This document shows positions 52,631 to 61,435 of a stretch of 64,000 nucleotides of DNA, one piece after another. The DNA lies in assembly GCA_002427105.1 (NCBI GenBank), contig DIPM01000037.1, positions 78,684-142,683 on the forward strand, read 5' to 3'. Position 1 is the first letter of the stretch. Every line of letters begins with the position of its first letter. The translations under genes and the position numbers were made by a program. Source of the stretch: Marinilabiliaceae bacterium UBA5488. Its GTDB lineage: Bacteria; Bacteroidota; Bacteroidia; Bacteroidales; Marinilabiliaceae. The notes below the pieces were generated by a model, which searched no databases, was not told the DNA's origin, and worked only from the letters and a program-made list of their open reading frames with translations.

Positions 52631-54661
52631 ATGAGAAGACTCCTGATAGTTATATCCTTATATTTTGCACTTCACTTGGGCCTTAACGCACAAGGAAGAC
52701 AGCTCACGGGTATGCCTCAAGGCAGCCCGGCAACGCGCGGTGCAGGTGCCGCCCTTGATTCTGAGGCGGCTGCTACGCCCCCCGGTGATAGGATAAAGCA
52801 TATAATCAAAAACTGGCATCTGGCAGATCAGGGTACAAGGGCTGATAGTGTGCCTGTAGATACTTTATCGGCAGGTTTTCAGATTTTCAACCCTGCCTAC
52901 AGAGCCGCGATAGCAAACGTTCAGCTTGGAAACATTGGAGCGGCATGGATGCCTGCCATGGTATCTGAAATGTCGCTGTCCAGGCCTTTTGTCTTTGTTG
53001 AGAATTTAAGGCATGTCTTTACCCCACCCCAAGAATGGCTCTATTTCAATACTACCACTCCTTATACCAATCTTTACTACCAGTATAGCGGACCTAAAGC
53101 CCGTTCGGAGGAGGTCTTGAGCGTTTTATTCACTCAAAATATCAACAGAAAGTGGAATTTTGGCTTTAATTACGACCTCACCTCTTCAATAGGAAAGTAT
53201 AATGCCCAGAAAGTGGATAACCGGCATTTCAGGTTTTTCTCTTCCTATAGTGGCGAGAAGTATGAGGTCCATGGAGGCTATGTTTATAACAAGGCCGCGC
53301 ATCTTGAAAACGGCGGTATCGTTGACGAAGACCATGTACTTAACCCCGACAGCTACGACTGGGGAAAGTCTAACAATATCCCTGTACGCTTTTACTCGGC
53401 ATCCAATCGTGTTGACAATCATCGCCTCTACCTTAATCAGGCCTTGAAGATTGGGACTGTGGCAGTCGGCAGGCGCGAGGATCAGACGACGAAAATGCCT
53501 TTGGGTACGGCAATTCACAGCTTGCACATTAACCGTAACAGAAGAGTACATCAAATCGATAATCTTGCCAAGTTGATTAACGAAAGTGAGGGCGATTTCT
53601 TTTACAAAAATATTTATGCCGATAGCACTGCCACCTGCGACTCGGTGTATTACACGTCTGTTTCTAACACCATTCAACTAAAATTCAATGAAGAGGCGAA
53701 TGCCCTCTTGCGATTTGGACTGCGCGCCTATATTACCAACGAGATAGAGAGCTATAAATTTCCCGTCGAGCCTTTGGAGTACGGAAACTTTTCTACCCCG
53801 CCCAAATATAGGCTTGGGGATGATAATTCTTCGACAACGCTAATCGGGGGGCAAATCTTTAAGAACCTGGGACAAAATTTCAGATGGAATGCCGGAATGC
53901 GCTTTTTCTTCCAGGGCTATCGCTCCGGCGACAGTGAGCTGACGGGAGCCGCCGAAAGCCGTTTTAGGGTGATGAAAGATAGCGCGGCAGTATTTGCAAA
54001 CGGAGGACTTTACCTTACTTCGCCCTCGTTTTTTGAGACGCGCTACTATTCAAACCATTTTAAATGGAGCGAGAATTTTGATAAAGTGCAGACAATGAGG
54101 CTTGGGGGCGGGATTAAGATTCCTACACGGCGCCTTGAATTGACTACAGAAGCTCGCTTTATTAACGACTATGTTTTCTGGAACAATGAGGCTCTGCCTG
54201 AGCAGACCAGCGCTTTCCTGACTTTGATAGAACTTAAACTCTTTAAGCATTTCACCCTGGCCAATCTGCATTCTAAAAATACGATTTTGTATCAGATTAG
54301 CAGCCATCAAACTATCGTACCCTTACCCGAGTGGTCGATATATAGCTCCAATTACTTTGAAAACAAGCTTTTTAAGGTTCTGTTTTTTCAACTGGGATTT
54401 GACCTGAGGTATAATTCGTCGTGGTATGCACCGGCCTATATGCCCGCTACGGGGCAGTTTTACGTTCAAAATCAACGAAAGGTGGGCGACTATCCCTTTG
54501 TTGATGTATTTTTGAATATGCAGTTGAAAAGAGCCAGGATTTTTATCAAGTACGATCATGTCAATATGGGAACTCCTTCTAACCAATATTTCCATACCGT
54601 TTCATATCCCGCAAGCCCGCGTGCACTGCGTTTTGGCGTTTCGTGGAACTTTTACGATTAA
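52631..54661 (+). CDS. Putative porin (Porin_10-type outer-membrane barrel)
   Basis: A 676-residue exported protein. I start it at the ATG at 52631, which gives MRRLLIVISLYFALHLGLNA as the signal peptide. A non-ATG frame to 52604 adds residues without a signal pattern. The mature part is rich in aromatic strand motifs (EWLYFNTTTPYTNLYYQYSG, WNFGFNYDLTSSIG, WNAGMRFFFQGYR) and ends in RFGVSWNFYD. This fits the putative-porin family (PF14121-like) of Bacteroidota, and substrate is unknown. It lies 77 bases downstream of korB on the same strand. Confidence 0.85.
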   Translation: MRRLLIVISLYFALHLGLNAQGRQLTGMPQGSPATRGAGAALDSEAAATPPGDRIKHIIKNWHLADQGTRADSVPVDTLSAGFQIFNPAYRAAIANVQLGNIGAAWMPAMVSEMSLSRPFVFVENLRHVFTPPQEWLYFNTTTPYTNLYYQYSGPKARSEEVLSVLFTQNINRKWNFGFNYDLTSSIGKYNAQKVDNRHFRFFSSYSGEKYEVHGGYVYNKAAHLENGGIVDEDHVLNPDSYDWGKSNNIPVRFYSASNRVDNHRLYLNQALKIGTVAVGRREDQTTKMPLGTAIHSLHINRNRRVHQIDNLAKLINESEGDFFYKNIYADSTATCDSVYYTSVSNTIQLKFNEEANALLRFGLRAYITNEIESYKFPVEPLEYGNFSTPPKYRLGDDNSSTTLIGGQIFKNLGQNFRWNAGMRFFFQGYRSGDSELTGAAESRFRVMKDSAAVFANGGLYLTSPSFFETRYYSNHFKWSENFDKVQTMRLGGGIKIPTRRLELTTEARFINDYVFWNNEALPEQTSAFLTLIELKLFKHFTLANLHSKNTILYQISSHQTIVPLPEWSIYSSNYFENKLFKVLFFQLGFDLRYNSSWYAPAYMPATGQFYVQNQRKVGDYPFVDVFLNMQLKRARIFIKYDHVNMGTPSNQYFHTVSYPASPRALRFGVSWNFYD

Positions 54662-54692
54662 TATAATCGATTGGTAATCCGATTATTCTGTG

Positions 54693-54700
54693 TAAATTTG
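54693..54700 (+). promoter_or_regulatory. -7 element upstream of mltF (TAAATTTG)
   Basis: TAnnTTTG match 47 bases before the ATG at 54748. An ATTGG about 18 bases upstream is a weak -33 candidate. Confidence 0.4.
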
Positions 54701-54747
54701 CCCCTGCATTTCCAAGAAAGAGGAACTGCCAAATAAAATGATTGTAT

Positions 54748-56178
54748 ATGGGAAAAGTTTACTATGCTGCACTTTTAATATTATTAGCCGGGTTTGTGGG
54801 AGGATGCTCAAATAGCGGACATAAAAAGAGAGCCGGCGAAGTGAGCAGCAATCATGTTCCTGATCTTATAGATATTATTGAATCGGGCAAGATAAGGGTT
54901 GTCACCAACTACAATTCAACCAATTACTTCGTTTATAAAGGTCAGCCGATGGGCTATCAGTTTGAGATGCTCCAGGAGTTTGCAAACTTCATGGGTGTTA
55001 CTCTTGAAGTTAGCGTCAGCAATGATTTACAAGCCAACTTTGAGGCTCTTCAAAATGGTCGCCTAGATATAGTAGCCAGTAACCTGGCAGTTACCCGCGA
55101 GGGCGAGAATTTAGTGGCTTTTACCGAGCCTCATAGTTATAGTCGCCAGGTATTGGTGCAGCAGGCTTATACTCCGGATCAGAAAGGCGACATGAATATA
55201 AGTTTCAACCCGGTTATTAGAAACCAGCTTGATCTGGCAGGCAAGAGTATTTATGTGCAAAAGGGCTCAGCTTATGTGCTGCGCTTGCGCAATCTGGCTG
55301 ATGAGATTGGTGACAGCATTCATATAGTTGAGATACCCGACTATGAAGTTGAGCAGCTTATAGAGCTTGTGGCCGAAGGTGAGATTCCCTACACTGTTTG
55401 CGATGAAAATCTGGCAAAGGTAAACCTGAATTTCTATCCCAACCTTGATGTGGAGACAGCCGTTAGCTTTCCCCAGAAACAGGCCTGGGCTGTTAATAAA
55501 GAGGCACCGGAACTGCTGAATGCCGTCAATAACTGGATGATTGGATTCAGACAGAGCGGTCGCTACCAGCGTATCTTCCAGAAATATTTCCTTAACAAAA
55601 GGTCGATGCACCTTGTGGATGCCGGCTTTCACTCGATAAAGGGAGGGCAGGTTTCTGTTTATGATGACCTTATAAGGGAAGAAAGCGAGCTCTATGACAT
55701 GGACTGGCGGTTGATAGCTTCTATTATTTATCAGGAGTCTCGTTTTATCCCGGATGCAGAAAGCTGGGCGGGCGCTCTTGGCCTAATGCAGCTGATGCCT
55801 CAGACAGCCGAGCGCTTTGGTGTTCAGTCTATAACTTCGCCGAAGGAAAATATAAGAGGAGGAATGCAGCTTTTGAAATGGCTGGATGAGCGCATGGCGT
55901 TGCGTGTTGAGGATAACGATGAGAGATTGAAATTTGTTTTGGCAGCTTATAATGTTGGTATCGGACATGTTCTGGATGCCATGAAACTTGCCGAAAAGAA
56001 TGGGAAAGACCCGCGAGTGTGGACAGATAACGTTGACTATTATATTCTAAATAAATCAAATCCAAAATATTACAACGATCCGGTGGTTGAATTTGGATAT
56101 TGCAGAGGAGAAGAGCCTTATCAATATGTTAAAGAGATCCTCGAGAGATATGAGCATTATAAGAATGTAATGCGCTGA
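54748..56178 (+). CDS. mltF: Membrane-bound lytic murein transglycosylase F
   Basis: Cleaves peptidoglycan between MurNAc and GlcNAc with formation of 1,6-anhydro ends. I use the ATG at 54748 (476 residues); a TTG at 54742 also opens the frame. The lipobox VGGC (near residue 20) anchors the protein in a membrane. Residues ~40-275 are a periplasmic binding-protein-like regulatory domain (IRVVTNYNSTNYFVYKGQPM). The SLT catalytic domain begins near 310, with the catalytic Glu in IYQESRFIPDAES and ALGLMQLMPQTAERFG, followed by AAYNVGIGHVLDA. Its 3' end overlaps the convergent NUDIX gene by 50 bases. Confidence 0.94.
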   Translation: MGKVYYAALLILLAGFVGGCSNSGHKKRAGEVSSNHVPDLIDIIESGKIRVVTNYNSTNYFVYKGQPMGYQFEMLQEFANFMGVTLEVSVSNDLQANFEALQNGRLDIVASNLAVTREGENLVAFTEPHSYSRQVLVQQAYTPDQKGDMNISFNPVIRNQLDLAGKSIYVQKGSAYVLRLRNLADEIGDSIHIVEIPDYEVEQLIELVAEGEIPYTVCDENLAKVNLNFYPNLDVETAVSFPQKQAWAVNKEAPELLNAVNNWMIGFRQSGRYQRIFQKYFLNKRSMHLVDAGFHSIKGGQVSVYDDLIREESELYDMDWRLIASIIYQESRFIPDAESWAGALGLMQLMPQTAERFGVQSITSPKENIRGGMQLLKWLDERMALRVEDNDERLKFVLAAYNVGIGHVLDAMKLAEKNGKDPRVWTDNVDYYILNKSNPKYYNDPVVEFGYCRGEEPYQYVKEILERYEHYKNVMR

Positions 56179-56809
56179 CCCAGTCGGGAAGCCGCTCGTT
56201 TAAGGTCTCGATAAGCTCGCTTATAATCATTGCCGTGGCGCCCCAGATATGTTTGCCGCCGGCATCATAATAGGGAACTTCCACGCTGATTCCGGAAGGA
56301 TGCTGCATTTGCTCCGTCATTTTGGACTGTATGGCCAGATCGATGAGCTTTACTTCAATTACTTCGGCAACTTCTTTCGCGTCAGGCTTGAAAGCAGGCA
56401 TAGCGGCAATATAGCCAACCTGGGGGTTAACAAAGTAATTGCTCCGGTCTATGTAAATGCGGGTTAATTGACCCAGATACTCGACAGCCTCAGTGTCTAT
56501 GCCCAATTCTTCACGGGTCTCGCGAAGCGCTGCTTCCCAATCGTTGCCGTCGTAGTCTTCATTCTTGCCACCCGGCAGACTTATTTGTCCGCTATGATAG
56601 CCCTGATAAACCGGACGTTGGATAAAGGGTATTTTTATTCCTTCTCGTGTAGGGTAGAGCAGTATCAAGACGCTGCTCTGAACGCCATCCTCCTTGTTAT
56701 GCCTGCTGCCCACAGCCTGATTAGGCCGCGGAGCCATCATGGCATGGGCCGCCGCACCGGGAAGTGGGGGCATAAGTGCTTTTTTTATTGATGCTTTCCA
56801 TGAGGGCAT
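56129..56809 (-). CDS. NUDIX hydrolase, CoA pyrophosphatase type
   Basis: A 226-residue enzyme starting at the ATG at 56809. A TTG-started extension to 56833 is unlikely. The NUDIX box GGKNEDYDGNDWEAALRETR, then EELGI, is preceded by the CoA-pyrophosphatase-like QISLPGGK. It probably hydrolyses CoA or its oxidised and acylated derivatives to 4'-phosphopantetheine plus 3',5'-ADP. The 3' end overlaps the end of mltF on the other strand by 50 bases. The C-terminal residues LPDWVSALHSYNAHISRGSL are therefore encoded opposite the MltF C-terminus. Confidence 0.9.
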   Translation of the reverse strand: MPSWKASIKKALMPPLPGAAAHAMMAPRPNQAVGSRHNKEDGVQSSVLILLYPTREGIKIPFIQRPVYQGYHSGQISLPGGKNEDYDGNDWEAALRETREELGIDTEAVEYLGQLTRIYIDRSNYFVNPQVGYIAAMPAFKPDAKEVAEVIEVKLIDLAIQSKMTEQMQHPSGISVEVPYYDAGGKHIWGATAMIISELIETLNERLPDWVSALHSYNAHISRGSL

Positions 56810-56833
56810 AATTACTGTATTTGCAATTGTCAA

Positions 56834-57736
56834 ATTGCAAATTTACTCAATTCATCGCAGTTATTAAATTCGGCACATAAAAAAGCCATCCTTCACATTT
56901 GAAGAAATGGCTCTTTTGTCCCATTACTAACCTAAACCAATTACTTATACTATAAAAAACATGCCACGGTTTTGGTGTTTAACACTGATTAACTTAATTA
57001 GTGATTTTTAATATCGATGCAGGCAATATTATCACCTTTAGTGATTCCTAAGCATTGGATAGAATTATTTATAGCAACATACTCCAGTCAGGTCTTTCCT
57101 GTAATAAAAACTTATAATTGAACTAAAGGATTAGTTATTCCGTCTATCAAACTCCTTTGTTGATAAAGTAGAATTGAGTTTTTGTCAAATTGAATTAGGT
57201 GAGATTAAAAAAAAATGGTTTAATTTGCCGCTGAAAAAATTTATACGTATTATTTTTTTTATCGTTTGGTTCTAATACTTGACTTAATAGTTGCTGGTAT
57301 AGCTTTCTAAAGTGCAAAAAAATAACAAAAGCATAGGGCGTCCTTTACTGATGCCTTAAGGCCTTCAGCCTTACGTAGACAAATTGAAATATCAAAATTT
57401 GCTGCCTCATGAATTAGAGTGGCTTGCTCTTGAATTGAGATAGGGTTGGTGTTTATTTGCAGATAGTTGGACTCAGAATACTATTAATATCCCTGTTTGC
57501 CGGACAATAGTGAAAACCAGCACGAGATGTAGAATGTTTTTTTTTATATTAAACAAAAAATGAATTCGGAATAAAAAGTATAATTAAGGTGTTTTTATTA
57601 TTCAAGGAATAATAGACTATTTGAGCCTTGTATATAATTGTTTTTTTTATTTTACAACAAAAAAAATTAAGCATAACATAACCCTGATTCATCTTAAGAT
57701 GAGGTAATCTTATAGGGTTAATAAAAAAAACAAAAA
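56834..57736. other. Long AT-rich intergenic region
   Basis: No convincing gene. It contains a terminator-like hairpin and a 16-codon frame near its left end. After that it holds AT-rich sequence with several homopolymer runs and one small palindromic patch near 57354 (GCCTTAAGGC). It leads into the frameshifted lipoprotein gene at 57737. Confidence 0.5.
56883..56917 (+). terminator. Hairpin terminator or attenuator
   Basis: AAGCCAT (56883-56889) and CTTC (56891-56894) pair with GAAG (56901-56904) and ATGGCT (56907-56912) across a small internal loop. CTTTTG follows. No plus-strand gene ends just upstream, and a short leader frame (56961-57011) follows, so attenuation is possible. Confidence 0.45.
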
Positions 57737-58830
57737 ATGAGAAATAAAGCTTTCACTTCAATTATTAGAGCTGTAATATTTTCAGTTGCATTTCTGCTTG
57801 TGCCATCTTGTCAAAAAGGTGAACTATCAGAAGTTGAATTGAATGAACAAAATATCTTCGAGGATAATCGTTTTTCCGATGCTGTTAATACTTTTGATAA
57901 TGAGATCTATTAAGTGATTATATTGTTGGAACAAAAGCTATTGATGCGTTTAAGTATTTTTATAAAGATGATGGAAGTATTAATCAAAAGGCTTTTCAAC
58001 GAGACTATGTGTACTATGGAATAACTCCTCAAAAACAAACTGGTAATCTAAATAAGTCGGTTTCAGAATATATTAGTTTTATTGAAATAAACCCTAAATC
58101 TTATTTTTCCATTTCCGAGCAAAGAGACAACAATTTGTTCAATAGTGATCCATATATTAAGAATAATTCAGTAAGTCAAGAGAAGAGGGGTTTATCAGCA
58201 GATGAATTATTAGATAGAATGTGGACAAAAGGTGCATATAACGTTAGGGTTGAAGTTTCTACTTCTCTTGAAGAACAGGCATATGTGGTATTGATTCCTT
58301 TGACTCCAGATCAAATTTGGAATTTTAACATAGAAAGTTCGCGGAGACATTCAACGTGGTTTAGACATTCAAAATACACATATAAAATTGATCCTAACAG
58401 ATTTACTTCAAAAAAAGTTTTTCCGGATAATATGGTTTCCTTAGGAAAATGGGATATTTCAGAAGAGGCGTTATTTAGATATGTTAAAATTTGCGAAGAG
58501 GATGTGAGTCAAGAAAGGACTGAAGTTGAGACATATGACATGTCAAAAGCTCTTAAGGAAAACTTTAATGGAACAGGAAAAGTGGGTGTGGGGTTAAATG
58601 TTGGAATCGTTAAAGTTGATGGAGGAAATACATGGTCGACAACCGTAGATAAAAGTACCACGGAGAAGATAACAAAGTCTATTACTACCAAAAGAAGTGA
58701 AACCTCTGACTTTTTAGGTAAAGGAAGGATATATTTCTATGACCCGATTGTTGATGATATAAAATCAGGCGCATGTCATTTGCATACATATTCCACGGGT
58801 TCAGTTACGTTTGGGATAACTGCAAAGTGA
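57737..58830 (+). pseudogene. Frameshifted lipoprotein of unknown function
   Basis: The ATG at 57737 gives a lipoprotein signal peptide (lipobox LVPSC) and ~55 residues ending DNEIY before a stop at 57911-57913. The next frame continues without a break in sense as SDYIVGTKAIDAFKYFYKDD, into a long open frame to 58830. Insertion of one T would restore one protein of ~364 residues. The distal part has a Gly/Ser/Thr-rich segment (GVGLNVGIVKVDGGNTWSTT, VDKSTTEKITKSITTKRSET) and ends HTYSTGSVTFGITAK. The alternating small and polar residues recall the membrane hairpin of aerolysin-like pore formers, a weak impression only. A GTG at 58009 could start a truncated product but would lack the signal peptide. 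Confidence 0.6.
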
Positions 58831-58876
58831 TTGGTTTATATGATAGTTGAAAGTTGTTTTTATTAATTCTATTTAT

Positions 58877-59227
58877 ATGAAATTTCAAAGGGTTCTGGGT
58901 GCATTATTTTCTATTCTATTTTTCATTTCTTTCATTTCTTGCTCAAAGGATGACGCTGACTTAGAAAATCAGGAAAATGAAATAGAATACAAAGTTTATA
59001 GCAATACCAAAGGTGTTCCAATGACTTTAGAGAATGGGTTAATAATAAAGGACTATTGGTCTGAAAAGTTTGTTACAAAGGGATGGACTGCACAAATTGT
59101 TGTAACATGTAAAGATCCCACTGTTTTAATTACAGCCGAGATTTATGTAAATGGTGTCCTAAAAGCAAAAGGCGAAAAAAATAGCTTTTTAAGTATAGGA
59201 TACCAAATAAAAGGGGAGGGATATTAG
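58877..59227 (+). CDS. Small lipoprotein of unknown function
   Basis: A 116-residue lipoprotein. I start it at the ATG at 58877 (MKFQRVLGALFSILFF). An upstream extension adds a poor N-terminus. The lipobox is FISC. The mature part (EIEYKVYSNTKGVPMTLENG, WTAQIVVTCKDPTVLITAEI, YVNGVLKAKG) looks like a small beta-sandwich. It follows the frameshifted lipoprotein gene by 46 bases, so the two may have formed one accessory unit. A strong terminator follows it. Confidence 0.75.
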   Translation: MKFQRVLGALFSILFFISFISCSKDDADLENQENEIEYKVYSNTKGVPMTLENGLIIKDYWSEKFVTKGWTAQIVVTCKDPTVLITAEIYVNGVLKAKGEKNSFLSIGYQIKGEGY

Positions 59228-59253
59228 GATCTTGTTTTTAATGAAGTAGTTAT

Positions 59254-59296
59254 ACCACTCTTCTTCTCTTTTTAATAGAGGGAGAGTGGTTTTTCT
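59254..59296 (+). terminator. Strong hairpin terminator
   Basis: ACCACTCT (59254-59261) pairs with AGAGTGGT (59283-59290), followed by a T run. It ends the two-gene lipoprotein unit. Confidence 0.8.
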
Positions 59297-59484
59297 TTAA
59301 TTGTTAAAATTCCAATATTTCCCTAACTGTCTGCGTTTCCCTAACCAAACGAAAAAGCACCGCCACTTTCACCAGTTAAATCAGATTTTCCTGCATATTT
59401 TAAGAATGCTTGATCATGTAATGAAGAATAAAATGTTCAGTATAAGAGTTTTAGGTTTGCCACAAACTTAGAACTAATCTCTGC

Positions 59485-60729
59485 TTAATCAAATTGTATA
59501 GCTTTCACGGGCGATATACGCGCAGCAAGATAGGAGGGGCCTATCATCATTGCAAAAATAGCTATTACCGCCCCTATGTTTAAAAGCAGCAGATGAGTTG
59601 GAGAGAGCATAATCGGGACAGTATCAAGGAAGTAGTTGGCAGGATCGAGCTTAATGAGGCCAAATTTCTTTTGGATTACGGCGATGGATATTCCTATAAT
59701 ATTTCCCCAAAGGAGACCCCGTGCCGCGATGCGGGTAGCCAGATATATAAAGATTCTGCGCAGGGGCCAATCGCCCATACCAAGAGCCTTAAGTATGCCT
59801 ATCATATTTGTGCGCTCCAGTATTAATATAAGCAGTCCTGAAATCATGTTGAAACCCGCGATAATTACTATCAGCACTATAATAACTACGATATTCATGT
59901 CAAGCAGGTCGAGCCAACTGAATATCTGGGGCTGAGTGTGGCGTATGGTTTGCACACGCAACAGTGAGCCCTCGCCTGAGATGTAAGAGGAGCATATATC
60001 ATAAACGGCCATGCCCCGTTCATCAACCCGGTCGAAGTCATCAATCACTATTTCATATCCGGCAATCTGATCATCTTCCCAGTCGTTAAGCCGCTGGATA
60101 TGCCGCAAATCGGCAATCGCGTAATACTTGTCCAAATCACTAAGATGGGTGTTGTAGATTCCGGTGACGGTGAAACGCCGCACTCTAATTTGATCCTGAA
60201 AAAAATATACAAATATTTGTTGCCCCAATTTTATGCCTAATAGGCGAGAAATGCTTTCAGAGATTAATATGCCCGGGGAAGCAGTAGAATCTGTGAAATC
60301 GGGGAGTGAGCCTTCAACAATAACTGATTCAATAAAGGATACGTCGTAGTCGCTGCCGATACCTTTAAGAATCACTCCCTGCATATCGCTGTCGGTCTTA
60401 ATCATTCCGGGCTTGGTGGCAAAGCGCTGCACGTTTTTAACGCCTTCAATCCCTCTGATTTCATCAGGTAATGCTTCGTCATGCCTTATGGGATTGGGCT
60501 CGTAGCTAAGATTGTAATCGTAGTTAACTACCTGAATATGTGCGCCGAAACCGGTAATTTTCTCCCTGATTTCCTTCTTAAAGCCATTGCCTATAGCCAG
60601 CGATAGTATCATTACGGCCATACCTAATACTATGCCTGCTACGGCAACCTTAAGCACAGGCCCGGCAAACTTCTTTCCCGATACGCCTCCCGAACTTATT
60701 TTTCGAGCTATAAAATATTCTGGTTTCAA
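59485..60729 (-). CDS. FtsX-like ABC transporter permease (LolC/LolE type)
   Basis: A 414-residue inner-membrane protein. The start is TTG at 60729 (MKPEYFIARKIS). No in-frame ATG lies close upstream, and this N-terminus matches LolC/E. One transmembrane helix (~28-48) is followed by a large periplasmic MacB-like domain (~50-265). Three C-terminal helices contain MNIVVIIVLIVIIAGFNMIS and TNMIGILKALGMGD, the FtsX/LolC signature. It probably extracts lipoproteins or lipids to the outer membrane with a separate ATPase not present in the window. Confidence 0.88.
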   Translation of the reverse strand: MKPEYFIARKISSGGVSGKKFAGPVLKVAVAGIVLGMAVMILSLAIGNGFKKEIREKITGFGAHIQVVNYDYNLSYEPNPIRHDEALPDEIRGIEGVKNVQRFATKPGMIKTDSDMQGVILKGIGSDYDVSFIESVIVEGSLPDFTDSTASPGILISESISRLLGIKLGQQIFVYFFQDQIRVRRFTVTGIYNTHLSDLDKYYAIADLRHIQRLNDWEDDQIAGYEIVIDDFDRVDERGMAVYDICSSYISGEGSLLRVQTIRHTQPQIFSWLDLLDMNIVVIIVLIVIIAGFNMISGLLILILERTNMIGILKALGMGDWPLRRIFIYLATRIAARGLLWGNIIGISIAVIQKKFGLIKLDPANYFLDTVPIMLSPTHLLLLNIGAVIAIFAMMIGPSYLAARISPVKAIQFD

Positions 60730-60858
60730 ACCTATATGCTTTTCGGCAAAGTTATAAAATTTCAGATAGGATTATTGAGTTCTAAGTTCTAAGTTTAGGG
60801 CTGCCCAATGCTTAAGAGCTAATCCCTAACTTCTAACCCCTAACTCTTAACCCATAAC

Positions 60859-61206
60859 TTATTTCCCCGCCCCATAGTGTAGCACCTCAATATCTTCAAT
60901 GATTATTATTCCGCCTGCTTCGGCTTTATCCATAAGTTTACGCGCAATATCAGCAAAATCTGTAAGGCGTTCAGGGTAATCAATAAGCTCAATGATTACG
61001 GGCTTATCAGACGATAATTCAAATACTTTCACGCTTTGATTCATGCTGTGTGCACCGTAGCTCAGCACTCCCTTGACAACGGTGGCGCCTGAAAGCTTAT
61101 ATTTTTTGGCGGCAAAAAGAATTGCCTCGTAAAGTGGGCGTTGATATACCATATCATTCTCGCCTATGGTGATTTTCAGCTTTGCTGCTCCTCCCGAAAG
61201 ATTCAT
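60859..61206 (-). CDS. DUF190 family protein
   Basis: A 115-residue soluble protein with the DUF190 pattern: KLKITIGENDMVYQRPLYEA, AKKYKLSGATVVKGVLSYG and VIIELIDYPERL. The fold is ferredoxin/PII-like. Members are often encoded beside the fluoride channel crcB, but no crcB gene is visible in the window. It is divergent from the EF-G paralogue. A ligand-sensing role is inferred only from the fold. Confidence 0.88.
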   Translation of the reverse strand: MNLSGGAAKLKITIGENDMVYQRPLYEAILFAAKKYKLSGATVVKGVLSYGAHSMNQSVKVFELSSDKPVIIELIDYPERLTDFADIARKLMDKAEAGGIIIIEDIEVLHYGAGK

Positions 61207-61435
61207 ATTTTCATTATTAATTTATGACTCAATTTATGAACATAGTTGCACTTATCCAAAAACACTTGAAAAAATCAAAATTCGAAAATTAAAACACAAA
61301 AATTATCAAAAAAAGCCAAGCAAGTTTAACTGAAACTTAGTTGTATCTTAACAGAATATTATTAATTTTAAGGCGTACCAAAAAAGAACGGATTTCAATC
61401 ACCATAATTATTTAACTTTTTTAAATATTTCTGCC

